Below are positions 1-6,836 of a DNA stretch of 64,000 nucleotides, one piece after another; position 1 is the first letter of the stretch, and every line of letters begins with the position of its first letter. The notes beneath the pieces are model-generated. The model was not told where the DNA came from, did no database searches, and saw nothing but the letters and a program-made list of their open reading frames with translations. Position numbers and translations under genes: made by a program. The stretch lies in assembly GCF_003851125.1 (NCBI RefSeq), contig NZ_BGOW01000036.1, forward strand, positions 1 to 64,000, read 5' to 3'. The stretch is from Sulfuriferula multivorans (GTDB taxonomy: Bacteria > Pseudomonadota > Gammaproteobacteria > Burkholderiales > Sulfuriferulaceae).

Positions 1-29
1 CGGGCTGTACTACTTTGCGTTTGGTCATG
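1..29 (-). CDS. possible 5' end of a gene running off the window
   Basis: An ATG on the minus strand at 27-29 opens a frame reading MTKRKVVQP to the window edge without a stop. A purine-rich GGAAAA lies just upstream as a weak ribosome binding site. Only nine codons are visible, so no product can be assigned. It would lie downstream of, and co-oriented with, the solute-binding protein gene. Confidence 0.3.
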
Positions 30-139
30 GTTTTCCTTTGGAGGTGGCAGTCTCCTGCCTAATGACCGTTTACACAAAATTATTTACACCCTCGGGCAAC
101 GGTCCTAAGGTAGAAGTTGCCCGACTCTTTCAAGCGATG

Positions 140-1159
140 TTACTTGATTGCACGGACTTCAAGCTCTTCTTTTGTGGCCTTGATGAAGCCGAACTTGGCG
201 TAGGCATCCTGGGCAGCAGGTGTTCCCAGGAATTTCAGGTATTCCGCAGCGGCCTTGGCATGCGGCGCGCCAGTGACATCGCCGGCAAAGTAATTGACTT
301 CATTTTTCATGCTGTCTTTTTCAGGCAGATTCACGACGCTCACCGGTGCATGGTGGGCAATGGCATTCTGATATTCGGTTGCCCAGACGATGCCCACATC
401 CACCTTGCCGGCGTTGATGCCATCCGGAATTTCGCGGTGGTGTACTGAGGTGAAGTAGACATTAGGTGCGCCATAGCAGGACTGGCATTCTTTGCCAGCG
501 GAGAGCTTGTCCCACAGGCCATCGTTCTGCAGCACTTTTTTTGCATAAAACTTCATGATCCCCTCGGTGACGGGATTGGGAAGCATGACTTGCAGGTCGG
601 GGCGCCCCAGATCGGCGATACCCTTGATATTCTTGGGGTTGCCTTTGGCTACCATCAGCACCAGCTGGTTATGCATGTAGGTCACATAATCCTTGCCCTT
701 GCCGGCTTCCTTGAGTTTTTGCATGGAACCCATGTCGACCATGCCGAATACGTCAGGCGTCATGGCATATTCCTTGTCCTTATAAACCCAGCCGCCTTTC
801 AGGACTGCGTTCATTACTTTTCCGGGCGGCATCGTGATTACACCCACTACATCCTTATGCTGCTTCTGGAAGGCATGGATGACCTCTTCCATGGCAAAGA
901 ACTGGTTGCCTGCCAGCCATATATTGAATCCGGTTTTCCCGGTCTTCATCAATTCCAGAGCCGCTTCGCCCTTGACGACCTTGCCGTCAGGGTAAAAAAC
1001 ACGCAGGTCTTCGTCCTTGTCGGCAGGAATGGGCTCAAGTTTCTGTGCTGCCGGATTCACCTGAGCCGGTTTCTCGGCATCCGATGCGGCAGACACGGCG
1101 ACAGCGCCCAGGGTGAATACGGGGATCACTAATGCAGCAAGTAATTTGCTCAGCTTCAT
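140..1159 (-). CDS. periplasmic ABC-type solute-binding protein (molybdate/anion-binding-like)
   Basis: A 339-residue protein with a Sec signal peptide (basic N-terminus, hydrophobic core, cleavage near VSAASDA). The rest resembles type II periplasmic binding proteins of the molybdate/sulfate group (SBP_bac_11-like): NIWLAGNQFF near residue 80, a hinge region with LPNPVTEGIMKFYAKK, and VDVGIVWATEY in the second lobe. An unusual ECQSCYG (CxxC) in lobe 2 suggests a disulfide or bound metal or heme. No permease or ATPase gene is visible nearby, so the transported ligand is unknown. The start is an ATG preceded by GAGG. Family assignment is from overall pattern; ligand is not inferred. Confidence 0.7.
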   Translation of the reverse strand: MKLSKLLAALVIPVFTLGAVAVSAASDAEKPAQVNPAAQKLEPIPADKDEDLRVFYPDGKVVKGEAALELMKTGKTGFNIWLAGNQFFAMEEVIHAFQKQHKDVVGVITMPPGKVMNAVLKGGWVYKDKEYAMTPDVFGMVDMGSMQKLKEAGKGKDYVTYMHNQLVLMVAKGNPKNIKGIADLGRPDLQVMLPNPVTEGIMKFYAKKVLQNDGLWDKLSAGKECQSCYGAPNVYFTSVHHREIPDGINAGKVDVGIVWATEYQNAIAHHAPVSVVNLPEKDSMKNEVNYFAGDVTGAPHAKAAAEYLKFLGTPAAQDAYAKFGFIKATKEELEVRAIK

Positions 1160-1196
1160 GTTTAAGCCTCTTCAAGTTTGATTTAGATACACTCGA

Positions 1197-1217
1197 ACTT
1201 CCCTGAAACAGGGAAGT
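1197..1217. promoter_or_regulatory. perfect inverted repeat upstream of the solute-binding protein gene
   Basis: Arms ACTTCCCTG and CAGGGAAGT are separated by AAA, giving a 9-bp perfect stem 38 bp upstream of the ATG at 1159. There is no T-run on either side, so it does not look like a terminator. It is placed where an operator or 5'-UTR hairpin would be. The binding factor is unknown. Confidence 0.4.
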
Positions 1218-1363
1218 GAAATGATAGTGTGAAAAATGTCAGGTCGGGATGACGCAACAAGCATGAATCGCGCCGTGCCAGACCGTGGGCAAGCGTAGCA
1301 GAACTTCAAGAAAGAAATCCACCCACATCGGTTACTGCGTCGTGGAATATTTGCATTGTGTCA

Positions 1364-1456
1364 TTAGCTGCTCGACCCACACTTCTGGCCTTTTGGTTCG
1401 GTGCTGTCAAAAGGGTCGGTCAGCTGTATGGCTTGTGTATTCCCCCACGCTTGCAT
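1364..1456 (-). CDS. candidate 30-residue small protein, single C-terminal Cys
   Basis: Within the 379-bp gap between the PEBP gene and the solute-binding protein gene, the minus strand carries GAGGAG (1463-1468), six T residues and an ATG at 1454-1456. This opens 30 codons ending in TAA at 1364-1366. The peptide starts MQAWGNTQAIQLTDPF and ends KGQKCGSSS. It is hydrophilic, with no membrane segment. The ribosome binding site is close to ideal and two hairpins precede it (1471-1509). I recognise no family. It could be a genuine microprotein or a peptide precursor, or a chance ORF with a good Shine-Dalgarno. Confidence 0.4.
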   Translation of the reverse strand: MQAWGNTQAIQLTDPFDSTEPKGQKCGSSS

Positions 1457-1470
1457 AAAAAACTCCTCAG

Positions 1471-1509
1471 GCTGATTTCGGAATGAAATCGGCTGCAGAT
1501 ATGCAGCCG
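1471..1509 (-). promoter_or_regulatory. two overlapping, mutually exclusive hairpins before the small ORF
   Basis: Hairpin A (1490-1509) pairs CGGCTGCA with TGCAGCCG around GATA. Hairpin B (1471-1493) pairs GCTGATTTC with GAAATCGGC around GGAAT, with one wobble. They share 1490-1493, so only one can form at a time. Hairpin B ends 2 nt before the GAGGAG of the small ORF. Hairpin A alone could be the transcript end of the PEBP gene, but it has no adjacent T-run. Confidence 0.35.
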
Positions 1510-1538
1510 CATGGCCTCGACAGTTCCCGTGTCTCGCA

Positions 1539-2096
1539 TCAGTGGTGCTGGTACAGGCCGACGAGTTCGGCCTGCATCAGAATGTGCCCCTGCATTGCTT
1601 TTTCCAATGCAGCTTTGCCGGGATGATTGAGATTCGGCAGTGCCTCATCCAGCGCATAGAGTTTGAAAAAGTAGCGATGGCGCCCGATCGGCGGGCACGG
1701 ACCGCCGTAGCCGGTGCGTTTCCAGTCGTTGCTCCCCTCCAGCGTGCCGGCCGGCAGTGCTGTTATCCCTTCCGTAAGGCCAGTGCTGGTCACGGGCAGA
1801 TTGTAGAGCAGCCAATGTACCCAGGTGCGTTGCGGAGCGGCCGGATCGGGCGCGTCGGGGTCGTCAACGATGAGCACCAGGCTCTTCGCGTTGGCAGGTA
1901 CGCCGCTCCATGCCAGCGGCGGAGAAGTATCCGAGCCATCGCAGGTGTAGTGTTTGGGGATGGCGCCATGGTGCGCGAATGCGGTTGAGGTGATGGTCAA
2001 GCCCATTTTCGAATTCCCCTCCGAAGCCAGACACAGGGATGTCGCTGGCACCAACGCCAGGGCACACAATGCGGCCATGAATTTTCCATTTTTCAT
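1539..2096 (-). CDS. YbhB/YbcL-family (PEBP) exported protein
   Basis: 185 residues. An N-terminal signal peptide (MKNGKFMAALCALALVPA...) is followed by a bacterial phosphatidylethanolamine-binding-protein fold, the YbhB/YbcL or Raf-kinase-inhibitor-like family. Diagnostic segments are HYTCDGSDTSPPLAWSGVP near residue 50, VLIVDDPDAPD near 75, WVHWLLYNLP near 92, and YGGPCPPIGRHRYFFKLYALD near 130, which form the ligand pocket. Cytoplasmic E. coli homologues lack the signal peptide; this one is predicted periplasmic. Physiological role in bacteria is unclear. It stands alone between two intergenic gaps. Confidence 0.85.
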   Translation of the reverse strand: MKNGKFMAALCALALVPATSLCLASEGNSKMGLTITSTAFAHHGAIPKHYTCDGSDTSPPLAWSGVPANAKSLVLIVDDPDAPDPAAPQRTWVHWLLYNLPVTSTGLTEGITALPAGTLEGSNDWKRTGYGGPCPPIGRHRYFFKLYALDEALPNLNHPGKAALEKAMQGHILMQAELVGLYQHH

Positions 2097-2188
2097 CTAT
2101 CCATTCTAGGACATAAAAAACAAGATGAAAAAATGAAGGATTTATCCTGGTTAACTTGCCACCGTGTTTATCCAAAAAAGCCATTTAT

Positions 2189-2344
2189 CCACGAAAAACA
2201 CGAAAGACACGAAAAATTGCCTTGAATAGGTCGTTAATCCTTTTCGTGATGCGTTACTGCTTGCGATCTCATTGGATATTTTGCGAGCTTTCCTTACTGC
2301 GAAATGCCTGCTTACCAATTTCGTGTTTTTCGTGTCTTTCGTGG
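2189..2344. repeat. inverted pair of 9-bp-periodic ACGAAARAC repeats
   Basis: The left copy (2189-2216) is three tandem near-identical 9-mers, ACGAAAAAC, ACGAAAGAC, ACGAAAAA. The right copy (2317-2344) is its near-perfect reverse complement. The pair brackets about 100 bp with no credible gene, between the PEBP and queD genes. Similar cacgaaagacacgaaa strings occur as dispersed intergenic repeats in other bacterial genomes. Function unknown. Confidence 0.55.
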
Positions 2345-2364
2345 ACCAACTGTTTTTTCCAGAA

Positions 2365-2811
2365 TCATTCCCCTGGCATGCAATCCGCCCAGTTGTTGGG
2401 TGTTTCGTAGATGCGCACCTGTTTCAGGCGCAGGTGGTTGCCATACGTATCACGGTAGGCGGGATTGAGAATGTCGAAAGCGATTTGCGCAAGATTTTCA
2501 ACCGTCGGCACAACTTCGAGAATAACGGTTTTGTGGTTCGGCAAGCTCGCCAGAAAGTCGCACACCACCTTGTCGCCGCGATACGCGAGGAATGCGTGAT
2601 CCCACGCGTCCACCAATTGCTCCTTGGCGATGCGTTTGACGTCGGAGAAGTCCATCACCATGCCCTGCGCGGATTGTCCTTCGGCTGTAATGATGTCGCC
2701 GGACAGCGTGATTTCTATCGCGTAGCGATGCCCGTGCAAATGCTTGCACTGGCTGGTGTGGTTGGGGATACGATGCCCGGCGTCGAATTCCAGGCGGCGG
2801 GTGATAAGCAT
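2365..2811 (-). CDS. queD: 6-carboxy-5,6,7,8-tetrahydropterin synthase QueD
   Basis: 148 residues of the 6-pyruvoyl-tetrahydropterin synthase fold. QueD converts 7,8-dihydroneopterin triphosphate to 6-carboxytetrahydropterin, the second step toward preQ0 and queuosine. The zinc-binding histidines are visible in FDAGHRIPNH (His13) and CKHLHGHRY (the HxH pair, with the catalytic Cys just before). The conserved MVMDFSDVK, DHAFL and PTVENLA motifs follow. Length and start agree with the family. No other que genes lie in the window; it is a single-gene unit. Confidence 0.93.
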   Translation of the reverse strand: MLITRRLEFDAGHRIPNHTSQCKHLHGHRYAIEITLSGDIITAEGQSAQGMVMDFSDVKRIAKEQLVDAWDHAFLAYRGDKVVCDFLASLPNHKTVILEVVPTVENLAQIAFDILNPAYRDTYGNHLRLKQVRIYETPNNWADCMPGE

Positions 2812-3060
2812 GTGGATGTCGGTCGTGAGCGGATGATGAGTTGCGAATTATATCTTGTTGGCGCTGGTATTGACCTTGTCACCATAAGCGCACTTGCGCA
2901 GAGCGTCAACCGGGCGACCCTTTTTCCTCTAGCGCACGATGCAGGGCCGGAATTTGACTGGATCAAGCCAAATTAAATTTATCTGCTTGCAGAATAAAAC
3001 AGGCTGGCTGTCTGTTAATTCCTTTGCAAGACCCTGTACTTCAATTTAAAGGAGAGAAAA

Positions 3061-3426
3061 ATGTATCGTATCGCAAAATATCTGGTCGCTGCCCTGCTCG
3101 CCCTGGCCTTTGCGGGCTGCGCCAGCTATCAGCCAACCATGATGTCGGGTGGCGTGTTAACAGACAGCGCCGGCATGACACTTTATACCTTCGACAAAGA
3201 CGCCGCCAATAGCGGCAAAAGCGCCTGCAATGGCCCGTGTGCCGCACTGTGGCCGCCGGTCGCAGCAACCGGTAGCTTGAGCGGCGACTATTCTGCCATC
3301 ACCCGCGATGATGGGACCAAGCAGCTGGCTTATAAAGGCAAGCCGGTATACCTGTTCGCCAAGGACCAAAAACCCGGCGACAAGCTGGGTGATAACGTTA
3401 AAGACGTGTGGCACGTGATCAAGTAA
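3061..3426 (+). CDS. lipoprotein with secreted-repeat (PF03640-type) domain
   Basis: 121 residues. A lipoprotein signal peptide with lipobox LAFAGC puts the lipidated Cys at about residue 20. The mature part carries the two copies of the 'secreted repeat of unknown function' (COG4315): LTDSAGMTLYTFDKD ... CNGPCAALWPP, then QLAYKGKPVYLFAKDQKPGD ... VWHVIK. The family is often found next to electron-transfer or stress genes, but the function is not known. An AAAGGAGAG ribosome binding site sits 6 nt before the ATG. Predicted outer- or inner-membrane-anchored periplasmic protein. Confidence 0.85.
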   Translation: MYRIAKYLVAALLALAFAGCASYQPTMMSGGVLTDSAGMTLYTFDKDAANSGKSACNGPCAALWPPVAATGSLSGDYSAITRDDGTKQLAYKGKPVYLFAKDQKPGDKLGDNVKDVWHVIK

Positions 3427-3537
3427 TTGCAATACCTGATTTAAACATGGCCTTCACATGAAAAAAACTCCCATCATGCTTGTCTATCCGGCACAGGCAT
3501 TTTGGGAGCTGTCTTGAATGGTGCAGATCAGTGAAGA

Positions 3538-3954
3538 TTAAATGGGATCGTCGTAATAGGGGGTAGTGCCATAGTAGTTATGGATACCCGTTGCCCGAGT
3601 GGTGTCGGCCATATTTGGCCAGTGGTCCTCATCAAAACCAGGCGCGTCCTTGAGGCGTTCCTTTTCCACGTTCAAAATAAAACGCTTATTCACGGTGTCC
3701 AGAGTCAAGGCATTCCAGGGGACCGCAAATAATTTTTCGCCCATACCAAGAAATCCGCCAAATGACAACACCGCATAGGCAATTTTACCGCTGCGCATGT
3801 CCAGCATGATTTCCTTGATGTCCCCGAGATCCTCTTCTCTATGGTTATAGACATCTTCGCCTATTAAAGTATCGGCGCCCATCAGGGATGGGCCTGGGCC
3901 GGTTGCATCGCCAGATTTATACATGCCATACGTATCGCGATCAAGATAACTCAT
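3538..3954 (-). CDS. PRC-barrel domain protein
   Basis: 138 residues from the ATG at 3952-3954, chosen because AAGGAG lies 8-9 nt upstream; the longer open frame above it overlaps the transporter gene and is not coding. A PRC-barrel occupies roughly residues 22-100: LMGADTLIGEDVYNHREEDLGDIKEIMLDMRSG, KIAYAVLSFGGFLGMGEKLFAVPW, RFILNVEKERLKDAPGF. Proteins of this type are common in environmental Proteobacteria and usually counted as stress or photosynthesis-type barrel proteins of unknown role. The tail is Tyr/Asp/Pro rich. Confidence 0.85.
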   Translation of the reverse strand: MSYLDRDTYGMYKSGDATGPGPSLMGADTLIGEDVYNHREEDLGDIKEIMLDMRSGKIAYAVLSFGGFLGMGEKLFAVPWNALTLDTVNKRFILNVEKERLKDAPGFDEDHWPNMADTTRATGIHNYYGTTPYYDDPI

Positions 3955-4100
3955 TAGGGTTTCTCCTTTAAGTAAGAGATTCCAGCATAAGTTTGAAGAC
4001 GCGTATGGTCTGTTCGATCCCTCACATTGCCTGCAGAAATTTTTTTCCAATCCAAGGAGTCTTAAGAAAGCTGGGGCAAGATCATTCTGCTGTTCATGTG

Positions 4101-5153
4101 TCAGGGCTGATGCGACAACCTCTCGTCGAGGAACCGTAGCAGTGCCACAATGACGGTCAGCAGTACCGGCCCGATGATCACGCCGATCATACCAAAGGCT
4201 GAGACGCCGCCGATGACGCCGACGAATACGGCGAGTGTCGACACCGGCGCCCGCCTCGAAATCAGCAGCGGCCGCACCAGGTTGTCGGAGACTGACACGC
4301 CGGTGCCCCAGATCAACATGAAGATCGCCCCATCCCACTGTGAAGTGGCGGCCAGGAAAATGGCCGTCGGCACCCATACGATGGCCGTGCCGCCCACCGG
4401 CAGCAGCGCAAAAGCCGCCGCCAGCACGCCGAACACGACGGATGAGGGCAACCCTGCGATAGCGAAGCCGATACCCACCAACGCGCCCTGGAAGAGGGCG
4501 GTCAAGACCTCGCCGTAGACCACGGCCCGGGTCGTGTCGCCAACCAGTTTGAGCAACTCGCTCTTGCGCTGCGGTTCCATCGGCACCAGGCGCACCACGC
4601 GGTCGAGCATCTGGCGGCCGTCGCGCAGCAGAAAGAACAGCAGGAATAGCATCATGAGGAAGTGGACGAACGTGGTCATGGCGCTGAGCACGAAGTTACC
4701 CCCTCTGGCCGCCAGTGACTGCAGCAACATCTGAGCGCCGCTGACCAGCCAGGCATCAATTTGTTCGGTTGTAGCGGCGAGGTTATGGCGCAGCCACTCG
4801 GCAACGCTGCCTATGAAGGGGTTGTGTTCCAGTTGCGCGAGCAGACTGGTGTTGAAGCGCAACGGCTGTTGTTGCAGGCGCACGGCCAGAGCCGCGACCT
4901 GATTCGCGAATGCCGCGCCAAGACTGAGCAGTGGGCCCGCGAGCAGGACAGGCACCAGCACGGTGATGATCCCCGCCGACAGGTTGGCACGTCCCTTCAG
5001 TTTGCGCATCAGCCAGTTCTGCATCGGCGCCAGCAGGTAAGCGAGACAGATGCTCCAGGCCAGCGCCCCCCAGAAGGGCGCAAGCATGCCGTACAGGGCG
5101 AGGGCGCAGAGGGCAGCGACGACGATCACGAAGTCCCTGGTATAGTGGTCCAA
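4101..5153 (-). CDS. AI-2E family transporter (PerM/YdiK-like)
   Basis: 350 residues in an AI-2E-type multi-spanning membrane protein: paired N-terminal helices (DFVIVVAALCALALYGML, WGALAWSICLAYLLAPM), a central soluble segment, FLLRDGRQM, and C-terminal helices with LLPVGGTAIVWVP and DNLVRPLLISRRAPVSTLAVFVGVIGG. I chose a TTG start at 5151-5153 because AAGGAG precedes it by 5 nt and the family starts near here. The open frame continues to 5252 without a Shine-Dalgarno. Substrates of this family are mostly unproven; TqsA exports autoinducer-2 and others are Na+/H+ antiporters. Confidence 0.85.
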   Translation of the reverse strand: MDHYTRDFVIVVAALCALALYGMLAPFWGALAWSICLAYLLAPMQNWLMRKLKGRANLSAGIITVLVPVLLAGPLLSLGAAFANQVAALAVRLQQQPLRFNTSLLAQLEHNPFIGSVAEWLRHNLAATTEQIDAWLVSGAQMLLQSLAARGGNFVLSAMTTFVHFLMMLFLLFFLLRDGRQMLDRVVRLVPMEPQRKSELLKLVGDTTRAVVYGEVLTALFQGALVGIGFAIAGLPSSVVFGVLAAAFALLPVGGTAIVWVPTAIFLAATSQWDGAIFMLIWGTGVSVSDNLVRPLLISRRAPVSTLAVFVGVIGGVSAFGMIGVIIGPVLLTVIVALLRFLDERLSHQP

Positions 5154-5300
5154 GTTTACTCCTTGGGAAACGTTGGGCCAGTTTATGGCGGGATGATTCG
5201 ACCAGCCTGCGCCTGAATATGCCACGATCCGGCCAGGTAATCGAAGTCCCATGGCGGACTGCGGTCGGACCTCCGCTGACCTAAAGGCCAGGGCGCGTTT

Positions 5301-5558
5301 TCAAGGCAACTTGGCAGTAACGCATTTAATGCCTGTTATGCCGGAACCTTGTGCAGCGATCGTCTGGCACGCCAATGTTTGGCGTGACGATGGCTCATGG
5401 AACCAGACAGTGCTGGTATTTCCGCTCGAAGAGACGCCAATGGGTACCCAGCTGGGCGTGGCGTTGATCTGGGACCGAGCAGTCGGCGACCAGAATATTG
5501 CGAGCCCGACCAGCAATAGCGCACCAATTATCAAGAAGTAAACATTTCGTGTACTCAT
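5301..5558 (-). CDS. small membrane-anchored protein of unknown function
   Basis: 85 residues. An N-terminal hydrophobic helix (VYFLIIGALLLVGLAIFW) is followed by a short extracytoplasmic region with two Cys (LACQTI, GIKCVTAK) that could form a disulfide. GGAG lies 8 nt before the ATG, which supports a real gene. I recognise no family. It sits between the AI-2E transporter and the zinc-finger gene, all on the minus strand. Confidence 0.55.
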   Translation of the reverse strand: MSTRNVYFLIIGALLLVGLAIFWSPTARSQINATPSWVPIGVSSSGNTSTVWFHEPSSRQTLACQTIAAQGSGITGIKCVTAKLP

Positions 5559-5642
5559 GTGTTATCTCCAAGCTGTGGTTGAGCGCGCCCCTGTTAATCC
5601 TGTCTATAGCTTGTTTGACAGTGCGCATCCTTGCGGGGTATG

Positions 5643-5849
5643 TCAGTGCCCATGTCCCATCGCGCCGCCCTTGAGTACGTACATGGTGCCGCAGTAGGGG
5701 CATAGCGCTTCGCCTTTGACTTCGATCGGCAGGAACACGCGCGGGTGCGAGTCCCAGGCAACCATGTTCGGCATCGGGCAATGCAGCGGCAGATCGCTGC
5801 TGCTGACTTCGATGATGCGCTGGGTATTTTCGTGTAGCACTTGAGCCAT
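5643..5849 (-). CDS. CHCC-type zinc-finger protein
   Basis: 68 residues matching the zf-CHCC family (related to the NDUFS6 subunit of complex I): LPLHCPMPN around residue 22, HPRVFLPIEVKGEALCPYCGTMYVL near 36-60. Ligands are the Cys/His of HCP, the H of HPRV and the CPYC pair. Function in bacteria is unproven. It starts 10 nt after the end of ilvE on the same strand, an arrangement common in betaproteobacteria, so the two are probably cotranscribed. Confidence 0.88.
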   Translation of the reverse strand: MAQVLHENTQRIIEVSSSDLPLHCPMPNMVAWDSHPRVFLPIEVKGEALCPYCGTMYVLKGGAMGHGH

Positions 5850-5859
5850 GATGCGTCCC

Positions 5860-6780
5860 TTAAATGTAGCTGAGCCAGCCGGTGTGTTGCGGGTCTTTGC
5901 CGGTCACGCAATCGAAGTACATTTTCTGCAATTGCGTAGTGATGGGGCCGCGCGAGCCATTGCCGATAGCGCGATTGTCGAGTTCGCGGATCGGCGTGAC
6001 TTCGGCGGCGGTGCCGGTGAAAAAAGCTTCGTCGGCGCTGTATACCTCGTCGCGGGTGATGCGTTTTTCCACCACTTGCAGGCCGATTTCACCGGCCAGT
6101 TGCACAATGGTGTCGCGCGTGATGCCTTCCAGCGCGCTGGTCAGGTCGGGGGTGATGAGCTTGCCGTTACGCACGATGAATACGTTCTCGCCCGAGCCTT
6201 CGGCAACGAAACCGTCCACGTCCAGCAGCAGCGCTTCCTGGTAGCCGTCCTGCGCGGCTTCCTGGTGCGCCAGGATGGAGTTCATGTAGTTGCCGTTGGC
6301 CTTGGCCTTGCACATGGTGACGTTGACGTGGTGGCGTGCAAACGACGAAGTCTTCACGCGGATGCCGTGCTCCAGCGCTTCTGCGCCCATGTACGCGCCC
6401 CAGGTCCAGGCGGCGACGATGACGTGGGTGGACAGGGTCTTGGCGGAAATGCCCATGGCCTCTGCGCCGTAGAACGCCATCGGGCGCAGGTAGGCGGATT
6501 CGAGCTTGTTGTCGCGCACGGCGGAGAGCTGGGCAGCGGTGATGGTGGCTTTGTCGAACGGCATTTTCATGCCGAGGATGTGGGCCGAGCGGAACAGGCG
6601 GTCGGTGTGCTCCTGCAAGCGGAAAATCGCGGTACCCTGGTCGGTTTTGTAGGCTCGCACGCCTTCGAATACACCCATGCCGTAATGCAGGGTGTGGGTG
6701 AGGACGTGGGTGGTGGCGTCGCGCCAGGGCACCATTTTGCCGTCGTACCAGATAAAACCATCGCGGTCCGCCATTGACAT
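5860..6780 (-). CDS. ilvE: branched-chain amino acid aminotransferase IlvE
   Basis: 306 residues, class IV PLP-dependent aminotransferase. It catalyses the last step of Ile, Leu and Val synthesis, moving an amino group from glutamate to the branched 2-oxoacids. Visible motifs are FIWYDGKMVPWRDA at the N-terminus, HYGMGVFEGVRAY near 32, KAKANGNYMNSILA with the Schiff-base Lys near 160, and EGSGENVFIV near 195. Length is typical. It lies between glnE and the CHCC zinc-finger gene on the same strand. Confidence 0.95.
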   Translation of the reverse strand: MSMADRDGFIWYDGKMVPWRDATTHVLTHTLHYGMGVFEGVRAYKTDQGTAIFRLQEHTDRLFRSAHILGMKMPFDKATITAAQLSAVRDNKLESAYLRPMAFYGAEAMGISAKTLSTHVIVAAWTWGAYMGAEALEHGIRVKTSSFARHHVNVTMCKAKANGNYMNSILAHQEAAQDGYQEALLLDVDGFVAEGSGENVFIVRNGKLITPDLTSALEGITRDTIVQLAGEIGLQVVEKRITRDEVYSADEAFFTGTAAEVTPIRELDNRAIGNGSRGPITTQLQKMYFDCVTGKDPQHTGWLSYI

Positions 6781-6836
6781 TGCAGCAACTCCAAAGACTT
6801 GTAAAGAGAAATTGTAACCGATTCGGCGCGCGCCGG

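Noticed and set aside
3955-4377. N-terminal extension of the PRC-barrel frame
   Set aside because: It lies over the 3' end of the AI-2E transporter gene, is Arg/His-rich as shadow frames are, and a strong Shine-Dalgarno marks the internal ATG.
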